From contig QWQF01000029.1 of the NCBI GenBank assembly GCA_003669125.1, positions 1 through 46,841 on the forward strand: a stretch of DNA of 46,841 bases, written 5' to 3'. Position 1 is the stretch's first letter, and each line of letters starts with the position of its first letter. This DNA comes from Planctomycetota bacterium. Lineage in GTDB: Bacteria > Planctomycetota > Planctomycetia > Planctomycetales > Planctomycetaceae. Made by a program: the position numbers and the translations under genes. The notes below the pieces were generated by a model. That model was not told the DNA's origin and did no database searches. It saw nothing but the letters and a program-made list of their open reading frames with translations. Positions 1-8,800 of the stretch are shown one piece after another.

Positions 1-971
1 CGATCCGCCGCTGACCCGAATGCGGCACGCACGGCGCGAGTCTCGGCGATGTCGTTGGCTCGCGTCGCCGTGCCGTGCAGATTGACGGCGTCGATCTCGG
101 CCGGCGAAACGTTGGCACGCCGCAGCACGTCTCGAATCAGCCACGCCAGCGATGTTCCGTCGGGATCAATTTGAGTCAGACCGCTGGGATCGCTCGCCAG
201 TCCGGCGGCGACGAACTCGGCCAGGATGTTGGCCCCGCGCGCGACCGCGCGTTCGCGATCTTCGAGCACCAGCACGGCGGCCCCTTCGCCGATCACGAAG
301 CCGGATCGTTCCGCATCGAACGGCCGACAGACGGTCGCCGGTTCCTCGAATCCGCGAGCCATCACACCGAGTCGCTGAAACGAGCCGAGCACGATCGGCA
401 CCAGCGACGCATCCGAACTGCCGGCCAGCACCACGTCGCATTCACACGATCGAATCAAATCCGCGCCGCGAATCAGACTGACCAACCCGGTCGCGCACGC
501 AGCAACCGGACACAACGCCGGGCCTCGCAGATTCCACTCGCTTGCCACGGCGCGAGCGGCGGCGTTTGGCCACAGCAACGCCGAGTCCGAGTGACCGAGT
601 TGCTGCATCTCACGCGTAAAACTTCGCAATCCAAGTTTGCTTGTGCCGATGACGCAGCCGCCCCGTTCGGAGATGTCCGACAAGCCGGCGTGAGCCATTG
701 CTTCTCGTGCGGCGGTCACCGCCATCGTCACGACTGGCTCGGCCGTCGCGAGCAACTCTGCGGGAGCGGAGGCTCCGGCCCAGCGCAGCCTTCGCGGTCG
801 CGAGATGCTGCAATCGTCTGCTTCGAACCAGTCAACCGCGCTGCGCCCGGCACGAATCGCTGACCACGAGATTTCTCGTCCGGCTCCAAACGGAGTCACT
901 AGGCCGATGCCGGTCACAACAACTTTTCGGCCGCCGCTCGGTTCGGCCTGGTCGCATGCGGAATCGCTCAT
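1..971 (-). CDS. Beta-ketoacyl-ACP synthase (KAS II/FabF-like), C-terminus cut by window edge
   Basis: Translating the minus strand from ATG at 971 gives an uninterrupted frame to base 1 (323 codons), so the 3' end lies outside the window. The N-terminus has the thiolase-fold start VVVTGIGLVTPFG. The nucleophile Cys is in VAACATGLVS (about residue 168) and the first catalytic His is in NLHGTATRAND (about residue 302); the second catalytic His would lie beyond the edge. FERSGFVIGEG-like spacing (DAERSGFVIGEGAA) is also typical. In the known family this enzyme condenses malonyl-ACP with an acyl chain in fatty-acid or polyketide-type synthesis in the cytoplasm. The motif is ACATG rather than the commoner ACATS, so a specialised KAS rather than housekeeping FabF is possible. 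Its start lies 2 bp after the stop of the small membrane gene 974-1198, which suggests one transcript. Confidence 0.9.
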   Translation of the reverse strand, partial: MSDSACDQAEPSGGRKVVVTGIGLVTPFGAGREISWSAIRAGRSAVDWFEADDCSISRPRRLRWAGASAPAELLATAEPVVTMAVTAAREAMAHAGLSDISERGGCVIGTSKLGLRSFTREMQQLGHSDSALLWPNAAARAVASEWNLRGPALCPVAACATGLVSLIRGADLIRSCECDVVLAGSSDASLVPIVLGSFQRLGVMARGFEEPATVCRPFDAERSGFVIGEGAAVLVLEDRERAVARGANILAEFVAAGLASDPSGLTQIDPDGTSLAWLIRDVLRRANVSPAEIDAVNLHGTATRANDIAETRAVRAAFGSAAD

Positions 972-973
972 CG

Positions 974-1198
974 TCACACATTTCGGCGGCTGGAGCGGCA
1001 GACCGCGAACAACGCCGCTCCGGACATCACAATCACCATGAAGTACTCGAGAAAATAATTCGATCCGCTGCTGGAGGACGTGACGACCCCCGACTTCGGG
1101 GCGGCATCTTGAGCCGACAGGATCGGCGGCGCGAGCCAGCAGACTCCAGCCAGCAACAGCCAACCAGCAAGCATCCGTTGTCGAAATATTCGTTTCAT
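974..1198 (-). CDS. Small exported or membrane protein, unknown function
   Basis: A 74-residue protein. It starts MKRIFRQRM, followed by a hydrophobic stretch LAGWLLLAGVCWLAPPILSA that looks like a signal peptide with cleavage near SAQDA. After a short Ser-rich linker comes a second hydrophobic segment (YFLEYFMVIVMSGAALFAVC) and a basic tail SSRRNV, which would leave it anchored in a membrane. ATG at 1198 is preferred over an in-frame GTG at 1219 because the protein then begins with a normal signal sequence; the ribosome site is weak either way. The stop is 2 bp before the ketoacyl synthase start, so the two are probably co-transcribed. I recognise no family. The tail-anchor shape is a reading of hydrophobicity only. 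Confidence 0.6.
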   Translation of the reverse strand: MKRIFRQRMLAGWLLLAGVCWLAPPILSAQDAAPKSGVVTSSSSGSNYFLEYFMVIVMSGAALFAVCRSSRRNV

Positions 1199-1243
1199 GG
1201 TTGTCACCGCGTTCGCCACTTGATTCGAGTTGCTTTCAACACT

Positions 1244-1308
1244 AGCACGAAGCGCCAGCGAGTGGTTGATCTCACAGAAACGCGAGCCACTCGCTGGCGC
1301 GTCGTGCT
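1244..1308. repeat. Palindromic element, family A copy 1
   Basis: Two 22-nt arms (1244-1265 and 1287-1308) are inverted repeats with one mismatch. They share the core CGAAGCGCCAGCGAG with a second copy at 4746-4820. It lies between the 5' end of the small membrane gene and the 3' end of the SMP-30-like gene, both on the minus strand. It could act as a transcription terminator for the SMP-30-like gene, but there is no T-run next to it. The conserved core points to a repeat family rather than a simple terminator. Confidence 0.8.
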
Positions 1309-1324
1309 TGTCGCCGAACCACTT

Positions 1325-2431
1325 CTAGGTGATGTGGGCACCTTTCGTCTCGACGTAGACCGCGTACAGCGACGTGCTGCCGGTCATGAAGAGGCGACTC
1401 CGCTTCGAGCCGCCGAAGCAGACGTTGCTGCAAATCTCCGGCAACAGAATTTGGCCGATGCGGACCCCTTCCGTCGGCTCGAAGACGTGAACGCCGTCGT
1501 AGCCGTCGCCGACCCAGCCGGCACTCGCCCAGATGTTGCCGTCCTCATCGGCGCGGATGCCGTCGGCGAAGCCGGCTTTATCGACCATCTTGCCGTCCGG
1601 ACCTTTCATCGACAGCTTCATCGACGCGAACTCTTTGCCGTTCTTCAGCGTCTTCTCGTCCACGATGTCCCAGACCTTGATGTTCTTGGGAGCATTCTCG
1701 TAGTGCGACGCGCCAGTGTCGGCGACGTACAGCTTTTTGTAGTCGGGTGAGAAGCACAGGCCGTTGGGCTTGAAGATTTCGTCGGACACTTGATGCACTT
1801 TTCCGGTCTTCGCATCGATGCGGTAGATCGCCTCCTTCTGATACGGCTGAACCGAACCGGTCTTGGCGTTGACCCCTTCGTAGTTCATCAAGCCGCCGTA
1901 GCCAGGATCGGTGAACCAGATGTCGCCGTTGGGATGGACCGCTCCGTCGTTGGGGGCGTTGAGCGACTTGCCGTTGAACTCGGAAGCCAGCGTCGTCACC
2001 GAGCCGTCGTACTCGTAGCGGACGACTTTGCGAGTCCCGTGCTGAAACGAAATCTGTCGGCCTTGGAAATCGAACGTGTTGCCGTTGCTGTTGCCGGCCG
2101 GATTGCGGAAGACGCTGACGTGGCCGTCCTCTTCCAGCCATCGCAACTGGACGTTGTTTGGAATGTCGCTCCACAGCAGATATCGCCCGACGCCATTCCA
2201 CGCCGGGCCTTCAGCCCACAGCATCTGTTCGCTGTGATACAGCCGCTGAATCGGCGTGTTGCCGAGCGCGTATTTCTTGAACCGCTTGTCGAGCGTGACG
2301 ATGTCCGGATCGGGGTATCGGGTCGGCTCTTTGTAATCGCGAGCGAACGCCGAACGCGCGAACGCGGCGGCCGTCATCGCGGCGGCAGTGGTCAGAAATG
2401 AGCGGCGGTCGGTAGATGCGGGCTGAGTCAT
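1325..2431 (-). CDS. Tat-exported SMP-30/gluconolactonase-like beta-propeller
   Basis: A 368-residue protein. ATG at 2431 is chosen because AGGAG lies 9 nt upstream and the protein then opens with a twin-arginine signal, TDRRSFLTTAAAMTAAAFA. The body is a six-bladed propeller of the SMP-30/gluconolactonase/LRE type. Visible metal-site candidates are Glu in LWAEGPAW, Asn/Asp in NAPNDGAVHPNGDIWFTDPG and Asp in FADGIRADEDGNIW. Family members hydrolyse sugar lactones or related esters using a divalent cation. Tat export implies folding in the cytoplasm before secretion to the periplasm. It is transcribed divergently from transketolase, with the palindromic element 1244-1308 behind it. Substrate cannot be told from sequence. 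Confidence 0.9.
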   Translation of the reverse strand: MTQPASTDRRSFLTTAAAMTAAAFARSAFARDYKEPTRYPDPDIVTLDKRFKKYALGNTPIQRLYHSEQMLWAEGPAWNGVGRYLLWSDIPNNVQLRWLEEDGHVSVFRNPAGNSNGNTFDFQGRQISFQHGTRKVVRYEYDGSVTTLASEFNGKSLNAPNDGAVHPNGDIWFTDPGYGGLMNYEGVNAKTGSVQPYQKEAIYRIDAKTGKVHQVSDEIFKPNGLCFSPDYKKLYVADTGASHYENAPKNIKVWDIVDEKTLKNGKEFASMKLSMKGPDGKMVDKAGFADGIRADEDGNIWASAGWVGDGYDGVHVFEPTEGVRIGQILLPEICSNVCFGGSKRSRLFMTGSTSLYAVYVETKGAHIT

Positions 2432-2539
2432 GGATGAAATCTCCTGAGGAATTCTCTGCGGGATGACAAATTCAGTCTTCGGCCAATGGTGCGACACGGT
2501 ATCGCGGCGCGGTCGGAGTGACAAATCTCACTGCAGGAA

Positions 2540-2560
2540 GAGTCGGTTGAAATCCGACTC
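2540..2560. repeat. Small hairpin in the leader upstream of transketolase
   Basis: Perfect 7-bp arms GAGTCGG / CCGACTC around a 7-nt loop, in the 232-bp gap between the divergent SMP-30-like and transketolase genes. It may belong to the untranslated leader of transketolase. No regulatory role is shown. Confidence 0.4.
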
Positions 2561-2663
2561 TCAGGCAGCGACACTCGCCGCTGTTTTGGCAATCTGTGGA
2601 AGCCTCGTCCCCGCCCGAGGGAGTTGTTCGGGCCGCCTCATTTTCTGGAAGTTCACCTCGCTC

Positions 2664-4724
2664 ATGTCGCAGCCGTCCGACCTCGCCACGCTGGCGATCA
2701 ACACGATTCGTACTCTCTCGATGGATGCTGTGCAGAAGGCCAACTCCGGGCATCCGGGGACTCCGATGGCTCTCGCGCCGGTGGCCTACACCGTCTGGCA
2801 GGACGTGCTGCGGTTTGATCCCGCTGATCCGATTTGGCCGAACCGCGATCGGTTTGTGCTCTCGGTCGGGCACGCCTCGATGCTGCTGTATTCGATGCTG
2901 CACTTGACCGGCGTGAAGGCGGTCAATCGCAAGTACGAACGTTTGGGTGAGCTGGCCGTGCCGCTCGACGACATCACGAAGTTCCGGCAACTCGACAGCC
3001 GCTGCCCCGGACATCCCGAATACCGTTGGACGTCGGGTGTCGAGACGACGACCGGTCCGCTCGGCCAAGGCTTGGCGAACAGCGTCGGCATGGCGATCTC
3101 CGGCAAATGGATGGCCAGCCACTTCAATAAACCTGGCTTCGAGATGTTCAACTTCAACGTCTACGCGATGTGCGGCGACGGTTGCCTCATGGAAGGTGTC
3201 AGCGCCGAAGCCGCATCGCTGGCAGGGCACCTCAAGCTGTCGAACCTGTGTTGGATCTACGACAGCAACAAGATCACGATCGAAGGGAAAACCGATCTCA
3301 CGTTCACCGAAGACGTCGGCCTGCGATTCAAGGGCTATGGCTGGAACGTGCAGCACGTCAGCGACGCGAACGACTTGGCTGCGGTGCGAGCCGCGATTGG
3401 CTCGTTTCAAAAGACGACCGACCGGCCGACGATGATCATCGTAGAGAGCCGCATCGGTTTCGGCGCGCCGACGAAAGAAGGACATCACTCCGCTCACGGC
3501 GCACCGCTGGGGGATGCGGAGATCGCAGGCGCGAAGAAAAACTACGGCTGGCCGGAGGACGCGAAGTTCCTCGTGCCCGATGGCGTCTACGAGCACTTCC
3601 AACAGGGCATCGGTCAGCGCGGACATGCGGTCCGCGAGGCTTGGATCAAACTGTTCGGCGAATACGCCAAGCAGTTCCCGGAACAAGCGGACCATCTCAA
3701 CAAGATGCAGCATCGCGAACTGCCAACCGGCTGGGATAAAGACTTGCCGGTGTTCCCCGCCGATGCCAAGGGACTCGCGACTCGCGAGTCGTCCAGCAAG
3801 GTGCTGAATGCTCTGGCCAAGAATTATCCGTGGCTGATCGGCGGTTCGGCAGACCTCGCGCCATCGACGCTGACGCGACTGACGTTTGAGGGTGCCGGCG
3901 ATTTCGAGTCCGACAACTACGGTGGCCGCAACTTCCATTTCGGAGTGCGTGAGCACGCGATGGCGTCGGTAGTCAACGGTATGGCGCTCAGCAAGGTGCG
4001 CGGATACGGCTCCGGCTTTTTGATCTTCAGCGATTACGCGAAGGCGGCGATTCGGCTGGCGGCGATCATGGAGATCCCGTTCATTCACGTCTTCACGCAC
4101 GACTCGATCGGTGTTGGCGAGGACGGCCCGACGCATCAGCCGGTCGAGCAACTCGCCAGCCTGCGTTCAATTCCCGGTATGGTCTTGATCCGCCCGGCCG
4201 ATGCGAACGAAGTTACCGAAGCGTGGCGAGTCGTCGCGCAACTCAAACACGAGCCGACGTGTTTGATCATGACGCGGCAAGCCGTGCCGACGCTCGACCG
4301 AACCAAGTACGCGCCGGCCAGTGAACTCGCGAAGGGGGCGTACGTTCTCGCCGACGCCGTCGATGGCAAGCCCGATGTGATTCTGATCGGAACCGGCAGC
4401 GAGGTCGCGTTGTGTGTGTCCGCCTACGAAAAGCTCACGGCGGAAGGTGCGAAAGTCCGTGTCGTCTCGATGCCGTCGTGGGAGCTGTTCGAACATCAGC
4501 CGCAGGCGTACCGAGACAGCGTGCTGCCTCCGAACGTGACGGCTCGCGTCGCCGTCGAGCAAGCTTCGACGTTTGGCTGGGAACGGTACGTCGGCCTGAC
4601 AGGCACAGTGATCGGCATGAAGACATTCGGTGCGTCGGCCCCGTTGAAAGACTTGTTGACGAAGTTCGGATTCACGCCCGACGGAGTCGTGGCGGCGGCG
4701 AGACAACAGTTGGCAAAAAAGTAA
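2664..4724 (+). CDS. tkt: Transketolase
   Basis: A 686-residue thiamine-diphosphate enzyme, close to the usual 660-690. It moves two-carbon units between sugar phosphates in the pentose phosphate pathway in the cytoplasm. The TPP/pyrimidine half has NSGHPGTPM (His near residue 30), GPLGQGLANSVG (about 130) and the Mg/TPP motif GDGCLMEG...N (about 171). The Pyr domain has the catalytic Glu in GVREHAMA (about 428) and HDSIGVGEDGPTHQPVEQLA (about 477). ATG 2664 is chosen because conserved sequence begins at once (SDLATLAINTIRTLSMDAV); the frame is open further upstream, but that part is rich in Arg and Ser and unlike the family. It stands alone as a metabolic gene; the next gene starts after a palindromic element. 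Confidence 0.97.
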   Translation: MSQPSDLATLAINTIRTLSMDAVQKANSGHPGTPMALAPVAYTVWQDVLRFDPADPIWPNRDRFVLSVGHASMLLYSMLHLTGVKAVNRKYERLGELAVPLDDITKFRQLDSRCPGHPEYRWTSGVETTTGPLGQGLANSVGMAISGKWMASHFNKPGFEMFNFNVYAMCGDGCLMEGVSAEAASLAGHLKLSNLCWIYDSNKITIEGKTDLTFTEDVGLRFKGYGWNVQHVSDANDLAAVRAAIGSFQKTTDRPTMIIVESRIGFGAPTKEGHHSAHGAPLGDAEIAGAKKNYGWPEDAKFLVPDGVYEHFQQGIGQRGHAVREAWIKLFGEYAKQFPEQADHLNKMQHRELPTGWDKDLPVFPADAKGLATRESSSKVLNALAKNYPWLIGGSADLAPSTLTRLTFEGAGDFESDNYGGRNFHFGVREHAMASVVNGMALSKVRGYGSGFLIFSDYAKAAIRLAAIMEIPFIHVFTHDSIGVGEDGPTHQPVEQLASLRSIPGMVLIRPADANEVTEAWRVVAQLKHEPTCLIMTRQAVPTLDRTKYAPASELAKGAYVLADAVDGKPDVILIGTGSEVALCVSAYEKLTAEGAKVRVVSMPSWELFEHQPQAYRDSVLPPNVTARVAVEQASTFGWERYVGLTGTVIGMKTFGASAPLKDLLTKFGFTPDGVVAAARQQLAKK

Positions 4725-4745
4725 AACAGATGTTGTGGGCAAACT

Positions 4746-4820
4746 AACCCGAAGCGTCAGCGAGGGCAGAACGCTCTGCTGTCAACGGAGCGCGATCCGC
4801 CCTCGCTGACGCGTCGGGTT
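4746..4820. repeat. Palindromic element, family A copy 2
   Basis: 22-nt arms at 4746-4767 and 4799-4820 are inverted repeats with one mismatch, at the same position as in the copy at 1244-1308. The shared core is CGAAGCGTCAGCGAG. Compared with copy 1, the variable positions change on both arms together, so pairing is kept. It fills the gap between transketolase and the acetyltransferase. Confidence 0.85.
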
Positions 4821-4842
4821 GGTTGTGCGCAGGGAGTCCGCG

Positions 4843-5790
4843 GTGATCGAGTATCGGCCGTTTCGGAACAGTGATCCGCCTCAGCTTGTGCGGCTGTGGC
4901 ACGAGAGCGGTCTGGGACGCGGAGCGGCCAGTGGGTTCAGCTACGAAGCTCTGGATCGATTGCTGATCGGCCAGCACTATTTTGATCCGCAGGGATTTCT
5001 CCTCGCCTGCGATGCGGACCAGGTGGTTGGATTCGTTCACGCAGGTTTTCGCAGCAGCGACTCAGGCGATTGGATCAATCGAGACTCCGGAGCGATCAGT
5101 GCGATCGTCGTGCATCCGTCGCGACGCCGCGGCGGCATCGGCCGCGAGTTGCTGTCGCGCGCGGAGACGTACTTGCAACAACTCGGCGCGACCGCGATCC
5201 AAGCCGGAGCCGCTCCACCGTGCGACCCGTTTTATCACGGCCTGTACGGTGGCGCAGCGGTCTCCGGGTTTCTGGAATCAAACGCCGATGCGGCTCCGTT
5301 CTTGGCGAAGTTGGGATATCAGCCGACTCAGAAATTCATCGTTCTGCAACGCAGTCTGAAGCAGGGCGATCCGATCAGTTTTCGGCTGAGCTTGATTCGT
5401 CGCAAGATGGAGGCGTTCATTTTCGCGTTGCCGGAACATCCGACGTTCTGGTGGTTCAGTCGTTCGGGTCGGTTGGAGAACGTGCAATTCCGGCTCGTCC
5501 CCAAAGCGGGTGGCGAGCCGGTGGCGACCGTGACTGTCAGCGGCATGGACTTGTACGTCGGATCGTGGGGCGAGCGATCCATTGGACTCAGCGAGTTGGT
5601 CGTCAAAGACGTTTCACGCCGGCAAGGACATGCTCAAGCGTTGTTGATCGAGGTCATCCGCCGCATGCGGCAAGAGCAGGTTACGTTGGCAGAGGCTCAC
5701 ATTGCCGAAGAAAACAGCGGCGCGCTGGCGACGTTCAAATCCGTCGGCTTTCAGCCAGTCGATTGCGGTGTCGTGTATCGCAAGGCGTAG
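4843..5790 (+). CDS. Tandem GNAT-fold N-acetyltransferase
   Basis: A 315-residue protein with two GNAT domains. Domain 1 (about 1-170) has the acetyl-CoA loop VVHPSRRRGGIGRELL. Domain 2 (about 215-315) has VVKDVSRRQGHAQALL and a C-terminal ENSGALATFKSVGFQPV, typical of GNAT motif B. Members move an acetyl group from acetyl-CoA to an amine; tandem forms include mycothiol synthase-like enzymes, but this resemblance is only architectural. GTG 4843 is preferred because GGGAG lies 5 nt upstream; an in-frame TTG at 4819 falls inside the palindromic element and would add eight unconserved residues. The next gene (FtsK-like) starts 61 bp downstream, so the two may be co-transcribed. Confidence 0.85.
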   Translation: MIEYRPFRNSDPPQLVRLWHESGLGRGAASGFSYEALDRLLIGQHYFDPQGFLLACDADQVVGFVHAGFRSSDSGDWINRDSGAISAIVVHPSRRRGGIGRELLSRAETYLQQLGATAIQAGAAPPCDPFYHGLYGGAAVSGFLESNADAAPFLAKLGYQPTQKFIVLQRSLKQGDPISFRLSLIRRKMEAFIFALPEHPTFWWFSRSGRLENVQFRLVPKAGGEPVATVTVSGMDLYVGSWGERSIGLSELVVKDVSRRQGHAQALLIEVIRRMRQEQVTLAEAHIAEENSGALATFKSVGFQPVDCGVVYRKA

Positions 5791-5851
5791 CGAGCGGTTG
5801 GTCCGGCCGATATCCTCGTCGCGGGCATTTCTGACGACTCGGCTTGAGATC

Positions 5852-8800
5852 ATGAGCACTTCTGAAGATCGCACACTCGCACCGACCGGCCCTGCTGCCG
5901 GTGATCCGTTGGCTCCCGAATCTCAGCGCGAGTGGTGGCTTCGATTGCGAACGCTGGTCGAACAGCGAGTGCAGGCCGAACAACAAACGTCTGAAGAATT
6001 CCGGTCTGACGCTGAACGCACCGAAAAAGAATTCGCTGCGACGGTCACCACTCGCACGGACGTCTTCGAACGTGAGCGAGCCGCGACTCAGTCCGAATTC
6101 GACAAAGCCGTAGTCGATGCCGGCATGCAGTTCACCGACGACCACGATGTTGCCAAGCAAGAGTTTCAAGAGGTCGTCTTTGCGGTTCAGCAGCGAGCGG
6201 CCGACGACACCGAAACGGCTCGCAAAAAAAACGAAGAAGACCGCTGGATGGTCACCTCGTACTTCGACGAGGAAGCCGAGGGCAGCCCGAAGGTGCAGTA
6301 CGAAACGTTCTGCTCCAACACCGGCAAGACGAACGAGCAACTCAAGATCGAAGAGAACGAGCTGACGACGCTCAAAATGCAGGCCGACCTGCTGATGCTG
6401 AAGCGACGGCAAGGTGTGGAAGTCGAACCGCCCAAGTCGGAAAAGACCGCTCCGACGAACGACCTCGACACGGCGGCGGCTCTGTTTCATGAGGCGAGCG
6501 GCGGACTCAAGACACATCTCGCGGAACTCGGCAAACTGAAAATCCCCGCGTTGTTTCAGGGATGGCGACCGCACCTGCTCGCGCTGGTCGGGTGGGCGGC
6601 CTTGTGGGGTGTCGCGGGATTTCTCGTCGATCCGAAGACGCTGATTCCCGATAGCAACCTCGAACCCAGAGAATGGTTGGTCGTGGCCGGAGCACTGATG
6701 CTGTTCCCCGTCGGCATCACGGTGGGCATCCTGCTGTCGGTCGGTCGCGGTCAGTCGGCTCCGATTTACGAGATGATTTTCGAGCGGCACATGGCGGCTC
6801 AAAAGCATCGACAACGCTGGCAGAAGCTGGCGGACGCTGAGCGAAAACAGCGTGAACAAAAATTCGTCGCGTGGCAGAAAGTCGTCACCGCGAAACGTGA
6901 AGCCGGAGTTCGAAAGGCGGACGGCGAACTCTCCGCGTCGTTGCAGAAGGTCGAGGATCGTCGCGTTCAGGAACTCGCAGTGGCCAATCAAAAGTACCCG
7001 GCCCTGCTCGTGGCCATCACGCAGCGACGCGATCAGCAGTTGGGCTGGGCCAACACCGAATTTCCGCAGCGGCTGGAAAAACTCAAATCGCGGTTCGAGT
7101 GGGATCTCGGCAAGTTTCGTCAGAACCGTGACGCCGAAGTCGCGGCGAACACTCAGCGATTCCAAACGACTTGGCTCCGCACAGCCGAGGCTTGGCTCGA
7201 AGGTTGGCAGCAGTTGGAACGCGACATCGACGCAGCCAACCAGACCGTTGACGAATGGTTTCACGATTGGCCGACGTTGGGCAGCGGACCACTCAAGTTG
7301 CCGACAACGATTCCGCCGGCGATGCGACTTGGACAGTTCTCGGTCGCGCTGAGCGACGTGCCGGATGGCGTTCCGAAGGAGCCGCAGCTTGTGCCCGAGC
7401 GGCAGTCATTCTACCTTCCCGCGTGCCTGCCGTTCCCGGATCGCCCGTCGTTGTTGCTCAAGGCCGCGGACGATGGTCGCGAAGCCGCCGTCGCCGTTTT
7501 GCAGAACGCGATGCTGCGATTCCTGACGACGCTCCCCGGAGGCAAGGTGCGGTTCACGATCCTTGATCCGGTCGGACTCGGCGACAACTTTGCGGCGTTC
7601 ATGCACCTCGCCGACTACGACGAATTGATGATCACCAACCGCATCTGGACCGAGCAGGGTCACATCGAGCACCGGCTCTCCGACCTCACCGAGCACATGG
7701 AGAACGTGTTCCAGAAATATCTCCGCAACGAGTTCCGCTCGATCCAGGAATACAATGTGCATGCCGGCGAAGTTGCCGAGCCGTACCACATTTTGGTCGT
7801 CGCAAATTTCCCGGCGAACTTCAGCGAGGCGGCCGCTCGGCGACTCATCAGCATCGCGACCAGCGGCCCGCGCTGCGGCGTGTGTTTGCTGGCGAGTGTC
7901 GACACGAAGCTCCGCCTGCCAATGAATTTCGATTTGAATGATCTGACCACAAACGCGACGGTCTTCGATTGGACTGGCACCGCGTTCGCCTCGTCCGACG
8001 ACGAGTTGAAGGCTCTGCCGCTGACGCTCGATGCGCCGCCGGAACCGGAACTCTTCACGAAGCTCGTCAAAGCCGCTGGACACGAATCGAAGGACGCACG
8101 CCGCGTCGAAGTCGCGTTTGAACGGATCGCGCCGAAGGATTCGCAGTTGTGGACCGGCGACACGCGCGGCGGTCTGGACGTGCCGCTCGGCCGAGCGGGC
8201 GCGACGAAGTTGCAACACCTGCGGCTCGGCAAAGGGACGTCGCAGCATGTGCTCATCGCCGGCAAAACCGGCTCCGGAAAATCGACGTTCCTGCACATCT
8301 TGATCACGAACGCCGCACTGCATTACGGGCCGGACCAGTTGCACTTCTACCTGATTGACTTCAAAAAGGGAGTCGAATTCAAAACCTACGCGACGCACGA
8401 ACTGCCGCACGCACGTGTCATCGCCATCGAGAGCGACCGCGAATTCGGAGTCAGCGTGCTCGAACGGTTGGACGCGATCCTGAAGGAACGCGGCGACCTG
8501 TTCCGAGAGATCGGCGTGCAAGATCTCAACGGCTTCCGCGGTGCTCGGCCGGACGTGCCGATGCCACGCATCCTGTTGGTTGTGGACGAATTTCAAGAGT
8601 TCTTCGTCGAGGACGACAAGCACGCGCAGACTGCCGCGCTGCTGCTCGACCGTCTCGTGCGGCAAGGCCGAGCGTTCGGAGTTCATGTGCTGCTCGGATC
8701 GCAAACGCTCGGCGGAGCGTACTCGCTGGCCCGCAGCACGCTCGGCCAGATGGCGGTGCGCATTGCGCTGCAGTGCAGCGAGAGCGACGCGCACTTGATC

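Noticed and set aside
698..1750. Plus-strand open frame from the ketoacyl synthase into the SMP-30-like gene
   Set aside because: It crosses the palindrome 1244-1308 and two minus-strand genes and has no conserved content.
2463..2663. N-terminal extension of transketolase
   Set aside because: Sequence before 2664 is unlike transketolase and overlaps the divergent leader and a hairpin.
4819..4842. TTG start adding eight residues to the GNAT protein
   Set aside because: It lies inside a palindromic element, while GTG 4843 has a good ribosome site.
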